A stretch of DNA of 64,000 nucleotides from Rathayibacter oskolensis (GCF_900177245.1 NZ_FXBM01000002.1:310001-374000); one strand, 5' to 3'; counted from the stretch's first letter, positions 24,121-33,316 are shown. Notes: generated by a model from the sequence alone, not told the origin. Program-made: numbers and translations.

Positions 24121-25440
24121 ATGAGAGACGCGGGTGAGCTCGAGGCAGCGGAGGGGACGCTCGGCGCGGTCGGTGGGCTCGCCGACCTCGCGGCGCGTCT
24201 CGGCCGCTCCTCGGCGCAGATGCTGCTCGCGCGGGCCGCGGCGCTGCATGCGGCGTACCTCGCGGCGCTGGCTGTTCCGGAGTCGTTCGCTCGCGGCGCC
24301 CGCCTCTCCCGCAGCGAGGCGGGGGATCTGGTGGAGCGGTCGATCCGGGCCGAGTTCGCGGTCGCGTTGGGGATGTCGGAGCCGGCCGCGTCTCGGGTTC
24401 TCGAGCATGCGCAGCTGCTGATGGAGGACCTGCCGTGCACGCGGGCGGCCCTCCGGGACGCGCGGATTCTGTGGGAGGCGTCCGAGGTGATCTGCGCAGC
24501 GGCGAGCACCCTTCCCGTGACGTCGCGAGCGGCGTTGGATGCGCGGGCGGCGGAGGCGGCGCTGGTGATGACTCCGACGCAACTGCGCAAGGCCGTGGGG
24601 CGGATGCGGGACCAGTTGCACGCGGAGCCGTTCGCGGAGCGGCATGCGCGCGCCCGGCGGGATCGCACGGTGTGGGTCAGCCCCGAGATCGACGGGATGG
24701 CGACGCTCAGTGCGCTGCTGCCGGCGCCGGTGGCGATGGGCGCGTTCGATCGGATTGACCGCATCGCGCGCACTCTGCGAGAGGGTGACGCGGGTGACGG
24801 CGACGAGCGCACACTCGCGCAGTTGCGGGCCGACGCGTTGGCCGACCTCCTCTGCGACGGGGACGTCGCGGGCACGACACCGGTCAGCGGCGGTGACATC
24901 CCGGCGACGTTCGTTCCCGGTGTGCGCGCGGAGGTGCGGCTAACGCTCCCCGTGAGTACCGCTGCGGGCCTGGACGACTCCCCGGCTGATCTCGACGGCT
25001 ACGGCCTGATCCCCGCCGACGTCGCCCGCGACCTGGTCGGTGTGGGGGCCTCGTTCACTCGAGTCCTGACCGACCCGGACACGGGGAGGGTCACCTCCGT
25101 AGGCCGCACTCACCGCGTGCCGCCGCCGCGGATGCGCCTGCACCTGCAGCTGCGCGATCAGACCTGCCGGTTTCCCGGTTGCACCCGACCCGCGTCCACG
25201 GCGGAGGCCGACCACACTCTCGAGTGGCGCAACGGCGGCGAGACTCGCCTCGAGAACCTCGCGTCGCTGTGCACCGCCCATCACCACGTCCGCCACGGCG
25301 ACCGGTGGACCTACGTCCTCCATCCCGACGGCACCGCGGAGTGGTCCACTCCCACCGGACGGCGGGTCACCACGAGCCCGCCGCCACTCCCCGGGCGACC
25401 ACCCGGGCCACGCTTCGCCGAGGCACCGCCACCGTTCTGA
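24121..25440 (+). CDS. DUF222 / HNH endonuclease-signature protein (13E12 type)
   Basis: A 439-residue protein: a long helical DUF222 region (about 1-330) and a C-terminal HNH nuclease motif (C-R-F-P-G-C, E-A-D-H, then N-L-A-S-L-C-T-A-H-H-H) with the metal-binding Cys and His residues intact. Such genes are multi-copy in actinobacterial genomes and include the REP13E12 family of mycobacteria; their role (DNA cleavage, mobility or domesticated function) is unsettled. The ATG stands about 7 bases after AATACT with no ribosome-binding site, indicating a leaderless mRNA; the longer upstream frame is rejected for that reason. Confidence 0.88.
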   Translation: MRDAGELEAAEGTLGAVGGLADLAARLGRSSAQMLLARAAALHAAYLAALAVPESFARGARLSRSEAGDLVERSIRAEFAVALGMSEPAASRVLEHAQLLMEDLPCTRAALRDARILWEASEVICAAASTLPVTSRAALDARAAEAALVMTPTQLRKAVGRMRDQLHAEPFAERHARARRDRTVWVSPEIDGMATLSALLPAPVAMGAFDRIDRIARTLREGDAGDGDERTLAQLRADALADLLCDGDVAGTTPVSGGDIPATFVPGVRAEVRLTLPVSTAAGLDDSPADLDGYGLIPADVARDLVGVGASFTRVLTDPDTGRVTSVGRTHRVPPPRMRLHLQLRDQTCRFPGCTRPASTAEADHTLEWRNGGETRLENLASLCTAHHHVRHGDRWTYVLHPDGTAEWSTPTGRRVTTSPPPLPGRPPGPRFAEAPPPF

Positions 25441-25452
25441 CGTTCACGGGAA

Positions 25453-25470
25453 GGTGGGTCTCGATCCGCC
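25453..25470. repeat. Decayed fragment of the dispersed terminator-like repeat
   Basis: GGTGGGTCTCGATCCGCC differs by one base from GGTGGGTCTCGATACGCC at 6305-6322. It sits in the short gap between convergent genes, as the copies at 4.8 and 6.3 kb do. Confidence 0.45.
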
Positions 25471-25499
25471 ATCGCCAGGACGAGGGCCCGGCGCCCGGC

Positions 25500-26642
25500 T
25501 CACCGCAGCGGGCGCACGAACTCCCGCACGTCCGCCACCAGCAGCTCCGGCTCCTCGAGCGCCGCGAAGTGGCCGCCGCGGTCGACGACGTCGGTCCAGC
25601 GCACGATCGTGTGCGCGTCCTCGACGAAGCGCCGGATGCCGATGTCGTGCGCGAAGCAGATCACCGCGGTCGGTACGCCCGAGTTCTGCGGGACAGCGCC
25701 CCACTCCGACTCCTGCGCATAGCCGACGAACGCCGCCGAGCCGGCCGTCGCCGTGAACCAGTACAGCGACGCGTTCGCGAGCAGGAACTCGAGCCCGACG
25801 ACGTCCTCCGGAGCCGTCTCGAGCGGATGCGTCCACGCCCGGAACTTGTCGATGATCCACGCCAGCTGCGCGACGGGGGAGTCGCTGAGCAGTTCGCCCA
25901 CCAGACCCGGCCGCGTCGACTGGATCGCGATGTAGCCGAACTCGTCCCGCATGAACTCGCCGATCCTCCGCAGGCGGTCCTGCTCGAGCTCGGTGAGCGA
26001 GGCGGCGGTCTCGTCGTCCACCTCCGGCACGAACCCGAGCGTGCCGTTGACGTGCACGCCGATCACCCGGTCGGGTGCGACCCGCGCGACCTCGGGCGAC
26101 ACTCCGGCGCCCAGGTCGCCGCCCTGCACCGCGAAGCGGTCGTAGCCGAGGCGGTCCATCAGAGCGACCCAGGTCTCGGCGATCCGCCGGGTCGTCCAGC
26201 CGCCCGACGCGAGCGGCGACGAGAACCCGAAGCCCGGGAGCGACGGGATGATCACGTCGAACGCGTCGGCCGGGTCGTCGGGGTCGGTGAGCGGCCCGAT
26301 GAGCCCGAGCAGCTCGAGGTACGAGCCGGGCCAGCCGTGGGTGAGCAGCAGCGGGACGGCGCCGGGCACCTCCGACCGCACGTGCACGAAGTGGATCGTC
26401 TGCCCGTCGATCCCGGTCGTGAACTGCGGCACCTCGTTCAGCCGCGCCTGGTACTCCGGCCAGTCGAACCCTGCCCACGCCTCGACGAGCCCCCGGAGGT
26501 AGCCGCTCGGCACCCCGGTGTCCCAGTCGTCGCCGGGGAGGGGCTCGGGGAGGCGCGTGGCCCGCAGCCGCGTTCGGAGGTCGTCGACGGCGCTCGGCGC
26601 GATGTCGACGCGGAAGGGACGGATGCTCTCTGCTTCGCTCAT
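25500..26642 (-). CDS. Epoxide hydrolase, alpha/beta-hydrolase fold
   Basis: A 380-residue protein with the N-terminal epoxide-hydrolase segment (I-R-P-F-R-V-D-I, residues 7-14), oxyanion motif HGWPGS (102-107), nucleophile Asp176 in QGGDLGAG and the catalytic His358 in DRGGHFAA. A Tyr-rich lid (about 210-300) fits the juvenile-hormone-type/EHN group. It opens an epoxide to a diol in the cytoplasm. The ATG has GGTGGAG upstream. It is divergent from a WYL-domain regulator 60 bases away, which probably controls it. Confidence 0.9.
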   Translation of the reverse strand: MSEAESIRPFRVDIAPSAVDDLRTRLRATRLPEPLPGDDWDTGVPSGYLRGLVEAWAGFDWPEYQARLNEVPQFTTGIDGQTIHFVHVRSEVPGAVPLLLTHGWPGSYLELLGLIGPLTDPDDPADAFDVIIPSLPGFGFSSPLASGGWTTRRIAETWVALMDRLGYDRFAVQGGDLGAGVSPEVARVAPDRVIGVHVNGTLGFVPEVDDETAASLTELEQDRLRRIGEFMRDEFGYIAIQSTRPGLVGELLSDSPVAQLAWIIDKFRAWTHPLETAPEDVVGLEFLLANASLYWFTATAGSAAFVGYAQESEWGAVPQNSGVPTAVICFAHDIGIRRFVEDAHTIVRWTDVVDRGGHFAALEEPELLVADVREFVRPLR

Positions 26643-26702
26643 GACTCCACCCTGCCTGCTGAAGCGGTCACGATACGGCCGCGATCGCTGCGACGATGGA
26701 GC

Positions 26703-27662
26703 ATGCCCCGCACCACCGGCCGCACCCTCGCCCTCCTCGGCCTCCTGCAGACCCGCCGCGACTGGAGCGGTGCCGAGCTGCGCGAGCGCCTCGAGGTCAG
26801 CGGCCGCACCCTGCGACGCGACATCGAGGATCTGCGCGGCCTCGGCTACGGGATCGACTCGGTCCCCGGGGTGGGCGGCGGCTACCGGCTCGGCATCGGC
26901 GCCTCCGTTCCTCCGCTCGTCCTCTCGACGGAGGAGGCGGTCGCGATCGCCGTCGGGCTGCGGGCCGCGGCGGGCACGACCGTCACCGGCATCGAGGACG
27001 CGGCGGCCCGCGCCCTGGTCAAGCTCGAGCAGTCGCTCGCGGCCGAGACCCGCGAGCGCATCGCCTCCGTCGAGCGCGCCGTGCTGCCCCTGGGCGGCAC
27101 CGCGGAACCCGTCGACCTCGACACGGTCGTCACGATCGCCCGCGCCATCCGCGACGCGCGGAGCCTCCGGATCGACTACACGCGCCACGACGGGCAGGAG
27201 GTGCGCCGCACCATCCAGCCGCACCGCATCGTGCACACCGGCTCGCGCTGGTACGTGGTCGCCCGCGACGCCGACCGCGACGCCTGGCGGACCCTCCGCC
27301 TCGACCGCCTCACTCCGCGTCTCCCGCTCGCCGAGCCGTTCACTCCGCAGGAGGTGCCCGATGACGCCGTGCGCGACTTCGCCTCGCGCAGCATCTCGGT
27401 CTCGCCCTACCCGCACCGCTACCGGGTGCGGATGCATGCGCCGGCCGCCGAGGTCGCGGCGCTGTTCGGTCCGGCGGTCGCCCGGGTGACGGCGCTCGAC
27501 GACGGCACCGCGCAGCTCGAGGCGGGAGCCGCCTCCCCCGAGCAGTTCGCGCTCTACATCGGCACGACGGGCATCGACTTCCACGTGCTCGAGGGCGACG
27601 ACCTGCGGGCCGTGCTCGTCGCCGTCGGTGAGCGCCTGATCCGGGCCGCGGCGCTGGCGTGA
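26703..27662 (+). CDS. YafY-type regulator with WYL domain
   Basis: A 319-residue regulator: N-terminal winged helix (R-T-L-A-L-L-G-L-L-Q, then S-G-R-T-L-R-R-D-I-E-D-L-R-G-L-G) and a WYL domain (about 140-210) with the R-I-V-H-T-G-S-R-W-Y-V-V-A-R-D segment. WYL domains sense ligands, often nucleic acids or nucleotides; many stand-alone WYL regulators control neighbouring metabolic genes. The ATG is chosen with GGAG just before it; the leader is very short. Divergence from the epoxide hydrolase suggests that gene as target. Confidence 0.87.
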   Translation: MPRTTGRTLALLGLLQTRRDWSGAELRERLEVSGRTLRRDIEDLRGLGYGIDSVPGVGGGYRLGIGASVPPLVLSTEEAVAIAVGLRAAAGTTVTGIEDAAARALVKLEQSLAAETRERIASVERAVLPLGGTAEPVDLDTVVTIARAIRDARSLRIDYTRHDGQEVRRTIQPHRIVHTGSRWYVVARDADRDAWRTLRLDRLTPRLPLAEPFTPQEVPDDAVRDFASRSISVSPYPHRYRVRMHAPAAEVAALFGPAVARVTALDDGTAQLEAGAASPEQFALYIGTTGIDFHVLEGDDLRAVLVAVGERLIRAAALA

Positions 27663-27698
27663 GCTCAGCCCGCGTGACCCCTCAGCGGCCATGAGCCC

Positions 27699-28859
27699 TC
27701 AGCCCGCGAGAGCCCGCGTCCGCTGCACTGCCCAGACCGTGATCGCGAAGCCCAGCACGCCGGCCGCGACGACGAGCAGCGCCGCCCATCCGCCCGACTG
27801 CCAGAGCACGCCGGCGAGCGCGGATCCGAGCGCGCCTCCCGCGAAGTTGCCGACGATGTAGACCGTGTTCAGGCGGCTGCGCGCCGCGGGATCGATCGAG
27901 AGCATCCGCGTCTGCGCGAGCACCTGCACCGCCTGCAGCCCGATCGAGAAGACGCCCACCGCCACCAGGACGACCACGATCGAGGCGGCGCCGATCCCCG
28001 CGATCACGAGTCCGGCCAGGGCCACCGCGAGCCCCGCTCCGAGCGCCGGCAGCGACAGCCCGCGGTCGAACAGCCGCCCCACCCGCTGCGCCGAGACGGC
28101 GCCCGCGATGCCGACGAGGCTCACCAGGCCGATCGCCGTCGCCGAGTAGGAGTAGGGGGCGCTGCTCAGCAGGAACGTCAGCCCGGTCCAGAACAGCGTG
28201 AACGCGCACATGGCGGAGCCGCCGAGCAGCACCGTCACCCGCACGGCGCGGCTGCCGGCGACCGTCCGCAGCACCGACCCGAGCAGCGCCGCATAGGGCA
28301 CCCGCTCGCGCGGCGGGAGGGTCGGCAGGCGCCGCGCCATCACCACCGCGAGCACCAGCATCAGCACGGCCGCAATCGCGAACACCGCGCGCCAGCCGAG
28401 CAGATCCGCGACGATCCCGCTGATCGCCCTCGAGATCAGCAGGCCGAGCATGAGCCCGGAGGCGACGGTGCCGAGCACGCGCCCCCGCTGCTCGTCGCTC
28501 GCGAGGTCTCCCGCCAGCGGCGTGAGCAGCTGCCCGGCGACGGTGGTCACCCCGATCAGGGCGAGCGTCGCGAGCAGCACCGGGAACGCCGGCGCGAGGG
28601 CCGTCCCCGCGAGGAACACCGCCGCCAGCACCATCAGGGTGGGGATCATCCGCCGCCGGTCGACGGTGTCGCCGAGCGGCACCAGGAGGAACACCCCGAG
28701 CGCGTAGCCGACCTGCGTCACGGTGACGAGCAGGCCGGCAGCGCTCGTGGTGACCCCGAAGGAGTCCCCGATCACGCCGAGAAGCGGCTGCGCCCAGTAG
28801 AGGTTGCCGACGGCGGCGCCTCCAGCGACGGCGAAGAGGAGGGTGAGCCCGGGAGTCAT
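27699..28859 (-). CDS. MFS transporter, drug-efflux type
   Basis: A 386-residue protein with twelve predicted membrane segments starting at about residue 4 (L-T-L-L-F-A-V-A-G-G-A-A-V-G-N-L-Y-W-A-Q-P). The loop after helix 2 reads PLGDTVDRRRM, the MFS G-x-x-x-D-R-x-G-R-R equivalent. The N-terminal Y-W-A-Q-P-L-L motif is typical of YnfM/SotB-like exporters. It probably exports a small hydrophobic or sugar-like compound. It faces convergently the WYL gene and has no partner in an operon. Confidence 0.87.
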   Translation of the reverse strand: MTPGLTLLFAVAGGAAVGNLYWAQPLLGVIGDSFGVTTSAAGLLVTVTQVGYALGVFLLVPLGDTVDRRRMIPTLMVLAAVFLAGTALAPAFPVLLATLALIGVTTVAGQLLTPLAGDLASDEQRGRVLGTVASGLMLGLLISRAISGIVADLLGWRAVFAIAAVLMLVLAVVMARRLPTLPPRERVPYAALLGSVLRTVAGSRAVRVTVLLGGSAMCAFTLFWTGLTFLLSSAPYSYSATAIGLVSLVGIAGAVSAQRVGRLFDRGLSLPALGAGLAVALAGLVIAGIGAASIVVVLVAVGVFSIGLQAVQVLAQTRMLSIDPAARSRLNTVYIVGNFAGGALGSALAGVLWQSGGWAALLVVAAGVLGFAITVWAVQRTRALAG

Positions 28860-28884
28860 CCCCCCAGGATCCTCCTCGCTCGCC

Positions 28885-30189
28885 CTACTCGTAGCGCAGC
28901 GACTGCACCGGATCGGCCCTGGCGGCCCGCGCCGCCGGCAGCGTCCCGGCGAGGAACGCGATCGCCATCACCACGAGCACCACCAGCAGGATCGACACCG
29001 GATCGAACGCGATCAGGTTCAGCCCCGGCAGATCCGCGAGCAGCGTCTCCGAGAGCACGCCGCTGATCGCCGTCCCCGCCAGCACCGCGAGCAGGGCGCC
29101 GATCGCGCTGCCCAGGAATCCGATGAACGCCGCCTCGATGCTGAACAGCGAGAACACGCGCCCGCTGCCCATGCCCATCGCCTTCATCAGCCCGATCTCA
29201 CGGGTGCGCTCCTGCACGCTCATCAGCAGGGTGTTGACGATGCCGAAGCTCGCCGCGAGCAGGGCGATGATCGCGAAGGCGTTGAGCACCAGCACGATCC
29301 CGTCGACGACCGTCTTGACCGTGCCCAGCTGGTCGGCGACCGTCGAGCCGGTGTACCCGGCGTCGGCGAGGCGGTCCTTGAGTGCCGTGACCTGGTCGTC
29401 GCTCGCGTCGGAGGCGAAGCGCACGCTCGCCTGCGCGTAGCGGTCGACCTGGTCGGCCGGCACCCCGATGTTCTGCACCTCCCAGAGCTCGTCGGTGAGC
29501 GCGTCGTTGGGCACGAGGCTCGCGCCGGCCGGAGACGCGACGCTCTCCTCCGCGACGCCGACGACGGTCGCCTCGACGACGTGCTGCGTGCGCTGCGCGT
29601 CGGTGACGGCGATCGAGACCGTCGACCCCACGGCCGAGGCGTCGTCGGCGAAGCCGAGCGGCTCGACGTACGACACCGGCAGCACCACCTGGTAGTCCGA
29701 GGCGGAGTCGTCGGGGTCCTCGCCGGCGGTCAGCTGGATCGTCTGCCCCTCGACGAGACTGCCGACTCCGATGACGTACTTCGTGCCGTCGCCCTGCTCG
29801 ACGTAGTCGGCCGAGATCGACTTCACGGCCGTCACGTCGAGCACCCCGTCGAGCCCTGAGAGGGTGTCGAGGTCGTCGGGGGTCAGTGCCACGACGGTCT
29901 GCCCCGCACCGCCGCCGACGCCGCCGCTCGCGATCGCGTCGGGGTCGTACTCGGTGGGGCCGGAGGAGAGCCCCGCCTGGTCGTCGGCGGTCTTCGTCAC
30001 CGTCATCACGTCCGAGGCGCCGACCCCGTTGACCGTGTCGTCGATGTAGGCGTTGATGCCGGTCCCGAGCCCGTTGGTGAGGGTGAGGGTGAAGGCGCCG
30101 ACGAAGATCGCGAGGATCGTCAGCAGCGTGCGCGTCTTCGAGCGGAAGGTGTTCGCGATCGCGGTCCCGATCAGGTCGACGGTCTTCAT
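28885..30189 (-). CDS. MacB/FtsX-type ABC transporter permease
   Basis: A 434-residue protein with an N-terminal membrane helix (about 21-42), a large extracytoplasmic domain (45-290) and three C-terminal helices (about 300-325, 350-380, 395-418), the FtsX/MacB layout. The E-R-T-R-E-I-G-L-M-K-A-M-G coupling motif is clear. Such mechanotransmission transporters move lipoproteins, peptides or drugs, or signal antibiotic stress. It overlaps the ATPase gene (ATGA), and the pair is divergent from a histidine kinase/response regulator system that likely controls it. Confidence 0.9.
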   Translation of the reverse strand: MKTVDLIGTAIANTFRSKTRTLLTILAIFVGAFTLTLTNGLGTGINAYIDDTVNGVGASDVMTVTKTADDQAGLSSGPTEYDPDAIASGGVGGGAGQTVVALTPDDLDTLSGLDGVLDVTAVKSISADYVEQGDGTKYVIGVGSLVEGQTIQLTAGEDPDDSASDYQVVLPVSYVEPLGFADDASAVGSTVSIAVTDAQRTQHVVEATVVGVAEESVASPAGASLVPNDALTDELWEVQNIGVPADQVDRYAQASVRFASDASDDQVTALKDRLADAGYTGSTVADQLGTVKTVVDGIVLVLNAFAIIALLAASFGIVNTLLMSVQERTREIGLMKAMGMGSGRVFSLFSIEAAFIGFLGSAIGALLAVLAGTAISGVLSETLLADLPGLNLIAFDPVSILLVVLVVMAIAFLAGTLPAARAARADPVQSLRYE

Positions 30190-30884
30190 GCGGCCACCGC
30201 CGCGGAGTCCTCGACCAGCAGGCCGTCGCGGATCAGGATGCGCCGGTCGCATCGGGCGGCCAGCTCCTCGTCGTGGGTGACCACGATCAGGGTGATGCCG
30301 TTCTCGCGGTTCAGCGAGAAGAGGATGTCCTCGACGACGGCTCCGGTCGCGGTGTCGAGGTTGCCCGTCGGCTCGTCGGCGAAGATGATCCGCGGGTTGT
30401 TGACGAGGGCCCGCGCGATCACGGTGCGCTGCTTCTGCCCGCCCGAGAGGTCGACGGCCCTGCTGCGGGCCTTGTCGTCGAGCTCGAGCTGGGCGAGGGC
30501 GGCGAGGCCGCGGCGCTTGCGCTCGGCGCGGCCGACTCCGGCGATCTTCATCGGCAGCACCACGTTGTCGAGCACCGAGGCGTTCGCCGTCAGGAAGAAC
30601 TGCTGGAACACGAAGCCGAAGGTGCGGTTGCGCGTGGTGTTGAGCCTCCGGCCACGCAGCGTCGACGTGTCGACGCCCTCGAGCTCGACGACTCCCGTCG
30701 TGGGCGCGTCGAGCAGCGCCAGCACGTGCATCAGGGTCGACTTGCCCGAGCCGCTCCTGCCGACGATGGCGACGCTCTCGCCCTCGCGGATGTCGAAGCT
30801 CACCCCCTTCAGCGCGTCGAAGCGGTTCTGGCCCTTCCCGTAGGACCGGTGGACATCTCGCACCGAGATGATGGGCGTGCTCAT
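30186..30884 (-). CDS. MacB/LolD-type ABC ATPase
   Basis: A 232-residue ATP-binding protein with Walker A GRSGSGKS (about 42-49), Q-loop F-V-F-Q-Q-F-F-L, signature DLSGGQKQR, Walker B IIFADEPTGNLD and H-loop VVTHD. The D-E-P-T-G-N-L-D block is specific for LolD/MacB-type ATPases. It drives the FtsX-type permease encoded immediately after it. The ATG is followed by MSTPIISVRDVHRSYG; longer upstream frames carry Arg/Pro-rich sequence unlikely to be coding. Confidence 0.92.
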   Translation of the reverse strand: MSTPIISVRDVHRSYGKGQNRFDALKGVSFDIREGESVAIVGRSGSGKSTLMHVLALLDAPTTGVVELEGVDTSTLRGRRLNTTRNRTFGFVFQQFFLTANASVLDNVVLPMKIAGVGRAERKRRGLAALAQLELDDKARSRAVDLSGGQKQRTVIARALVNNPRIIFADEPTGNLDTATGAVVEDILFSLNRENGITLIVVTHDEELAARCDRRILIRDGLLVEDSAAVAA

Positions 30885-31053
30885 GGGTCTCCCTCGCGGC
30901 GCCGGCCGGGATGTCCGGGGCGCCTCCTCCAGGCTCGACGACGCGGCCCCGGGGCGCGTCCTCCCGCCGCGCCATCCGGGTACCGCGGGCGCGGTAGCCG
31001 CTGCACCGCACCCGGGGGACGCCGCGGGGGGCCTCGCCCGCGAGAATGGAGCC

Positions 31054-32238
31054 ATGGCGACGACCGAGCCCTGGCACGTCCCGCTGCTCCCGAAGCCGCC
31101 GGCGTGGGTCGGCGACCTGATCGCCGCGGTGCTGATCGCCGTGCTGGCCCTCGTGCCCTTCCCCGGCCGCGAGTACCGCGCGACCAGCGCCTTCGCGATC
31201 GCGCTGACGCTCGCCCCGATCCTGGTCCTCCCGCTGCGCCGCCGCCGGCCGATCGTCGTCCTGGGCGTCGTCGTCGCGCTCTACGGAGCCGCCGCCCTCA
31301 GCGGCACCCTCTCGCCCGGCATCGTGCTCGCGGCGGCCGTCGCGATGTTCGCCGTGGCGAATCGCAGCCCGCGGCGCGTCGGCCTGATCGTGCTGATCGC
31401 GACCGCGGCGGCGATCCTCCTGCTCAGCCTGCTGGCCGCCTCCGTCGGGGTCCTCGACGCCAGGGTGGTGCAGTTCGCCGTCACGGTCGCCTTCGCCGGT
31501 GCGGCGGGCGACGCCACCCGGTCGCGGCGCGAGTACATCGCGGCTGTGACCGAGCGCGCCGAGCGGGCGGAGCAGACCCGCGAGTCCGAGGCGCGGCGGC
31601 GGGTGACGGAGGAGCGGCTGCGCATCGCCCGCGATCTGCACGACGCCGTCGCCCACCGGATCGCGGTGATCAGCCTGAACGCCGGAGTCGCGACCTCGGC
31701 CCTCGAGAGCCGTCCCGAGAAGGCGAGGGAGGCGCTGGGCACCATCCGCAGCGCCGCCCGATCGGTGCTCGGCGACATCGGCGACCTCCTCGAGGTGCTC
31801 CGCAGCGACGACGAGTCGGGGGAGGCGGCGGTCCCGCAGCCGGGACTCGACCGCCTCGACGAGCTGGTCCGCCGGTTCGGCGTCGACGGACTGCAGGTGA
31901 ACGTGCGGACCGAGGGTGACCTCGCCGCCGTCTCGGGCGCCGTCGACCTCGTCGCCTACCGCGTGGTCCAGGAGGCGCTCACCAACGCCCACAAGCACGG
32001 CGCCGAGCACCGTGCGCACGTGCTGCTCAGCGTCGGCGACGACCGGGTCGACATCGTCGTGACGAATCCCGTGCCCGCCCCCGCGGAGCCGTCGGCACCG
32101 CCGCGCGGGGGAGGGCACGGCCTGCTGGGGCTCCGCGAGCGCGTCGCCTCGGTGCGCGGGACCGTGACGACCGGCCCGACCCCCGGCGGCTACCGGGTGG
32201 CGGCGTCGCTGCCGCTGACCAAGGAGGCGACCCGATGA
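31054..32238 (+). CDS. Sensor histidine kinase, NarL-partner type
   Basis: A 394-residue membrane kinase. Residues 20-150 form about five to six membrane helices without a sizeable external domain, followed by a short coiled linker and the HisKA_3 box I-A-R-D-L-H-D-A-V-A-H-R with phosphorylated His196. The HATPase domain (about 285-390) has E-A-L-T-N-A-H-K-H-G (N box) and G-H-G-L-L-G-L-R-E-R. The lack of an external sensor suggests intramembrane sensing, as in kinases that watch transporters or cell-envelope stress. It overlaps the response-regulator gene (ATGA) and is divergent from the ABC pair. Confidence 0.92.
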   Translation: MATTEPWHVPLLPKPPAWVGDLIAAVLIAVLALVPFPGREYRATSAFAIALTLAPILVLPLRRRRPIVVLGVVVALYGAAALSGTLSPGIVLAAAVAMFAVANRSPRRVGLIVLIATAAAILLLSLLAASVGVLDARVVQFAVTVAFAGAAGDATRSRREYIAAVTERAERAEQTRESEARRRVTEERLRIARDLHDAVAHRIAVISLNAGVATSALESRPEKAREALGTIRSAARSVLGDIGDLLEVLRSDDESGEAAVPQPGLDRLDELVRRFGVDGLQVNVRTEGDLAAVSGAVDLVAYRVVQEALTNAHKHGAEHRAHVLLSVGDDRVDIVVTNPVPAPAEPSAPPRGGGHGLLGLRERVASVRGTVTTGPTPGGYRVAASLPLTKEATR

Positions 32239-32906
32239 CGACCGTTCTCGTCGTGGACGACCAGGCGCTGATCCGTCAGGCCGTCGCCGACATCCTCGGC
32301 GGCGAGGACGACCTCGAGGTCGTCGGCGACGCGCGCACCGGCCGCGAGGCCGTCGACCTGGCGCGCCGCCTCCGCCCCGACGTCGTGCTGATGGACATCC
32401 GGATGCCGGAGCTCGACGGCATCGGCGCGACCGCCGAGATCTGCGCCGATCCGGGGCTCGCCGGCACTCGGGTCCTGATCCTCACCACCTTCGAGGAGGA
32501 CGAGTACCTCGTGGCCGCCCTGCGCTCGGGGGCGAGCGGCTTCATCGGCAAGGGGTCGGAGCCGGAGGAGATCGTCGCGGCGGTCCGAGCGGTCCACGCC
32601 GGCGACAGCCTCCTCTCGCCCGCCGCGACGCGGGCCCTGATCACGCGCTACGTCCTCGCGCCGCAGCCGCCGTCGACCCTGGCCGCGCCTCCCGGGTTCG
32701 AGCACCTCACCGAGCGCGAGCGCGAGGTGCTGCTGCTGGTGGCGCGCGGGCGCTCGAACCAGGAGATCGCGCAGGAGCTCTTCATCTCGCCGCACACCGC
32801 CAAGACGCACCTGAACCGCACGATGACCAAGCTGGGCGCTCACGACCGGGCGCAGCTGGTGATCCTGGCGTACGAGAGCGGACTCCTGGCGCCCGGCGCC
32901 TCCTGA
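32235..32906 (+). CDS. LuxR/NarL-type response regulator
   Basis: A 223-residue regulator with receiver residues Asp8-Asp9, phosphoacceptor Asp54 in VVLMDIRMP, Thr84/85 and Lys106, and a LuxR helix-turn-helix from LTERERE (about 158) to N-R-T-M-T-K-L-G-A. Paired with the histidine kinase ending 4 bases into it. The likely targets are the divergent MacB/FtsX-type ABC genes and its own operon. Confidence 0.94.
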   Translation: MTTVLVVDDQALIRQAVADILGGEDDLEVVGDARTGREAVDLARRLRPDVVLMDIRMPELDGIGATAEICADPGLAGTRVLILTTFEEDEYLVAALRSGASGFIGKGSEPEEIVAAVRAVHAGDSLLSPAATRALITRYVLAPQPPSTLAAPPGFEHLTEREREVLLLVARGRSNQEIAQELFISPHTAKTHLNRTMTKLGAHDRAQLVILAYESGLLAPGAS

Positions 32907-32908
32907 CG

Positions 32909-33253
32909 CTACAGGCCGATGTCGACCGGCGTTCCCTCGCCCGTCTCGCCGGCGGAGTCGTTCCTCGTCGCGTAGACCCCCGTGGGCACGCTCGGCAGCA
33001 GTGCGACCGCCCGCGCGACCGCGGCGAGCTCCGCCTCCGTGCCGCCCGCGATGAAGAAGAGGTACTCGGGCTCGCCGTCGGCGGTCGCCCACTCCTCGCC
33101 GCTGTCGTACTCCTCGACCGGGCCCTCGAGCTCCGAGAGCATCGTCTCGACCTCGTCGATCCAGGGGAACAGGTACTCGTCGTCGTCCGCGAGCTCGGGC
33201 GCTCCGGGCTCGCGGGTGAGGGGCACGTGGATCTCGAGGAACGTCTCGCTCAT
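32909..33253 (-). CDS. Hypothetical acidic protein, 114 residues
   Basis: I do not recognise the family with certainty. The product is very acidic (runs such as E-L-A-D-D-D-E-Y-L-F-P-W-I-D-E-V-E), soluble, and begins MSETFLEIHVPLTREPG, a beta-strand-like start. A central E-Y-L-F-F-I-A-G-G-T-E-A-E-L stretch looks like a small alpha/beta fold. It is convergent with the response regulator (2-base gap), so read-through may matter. Codon bias supports a real gene. Confidence 0.7.
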   Translation of the reverse strand: MSETFLEIHVPLTREPGAPELADDDEYLFPWIDEVETMLSELEGPVEEYDSGEEWATADGEPEYLFFIAGGTEAELAAVARAVALLPSVPTGVYATRNDSAGETGEGTPVDIGL

Positions 33254-33304
33254 CCTGCGACCGTAGCGCCCGTGATCGCCTCGCCGTCACCCGCGCGTTG
33301 AGCC

Positions 33305-33316
33305 GGAACCGGTTCC
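33305..33316. promoter_or_regulatory. Palindrome upstream of the VOC gene
   Basis: GGAACCGGTTCC is a perfect 12-base palindrome with a central CG, the shape of LacI-type operators. It lies 65 bases before the GTG of the VOC-family gene. No regulator gene is adjacent, so the assignment is tentative. Confidence 0.3.

Noticed and set aside
23817-24137. Small frame (106 codons) upstream of the DUF222-HNH gene.
   Set aside because: No ribosome-binding site, Gly/Arg-rich, overlaps other frames, and would cross the proposed promoter of the HNH gene.
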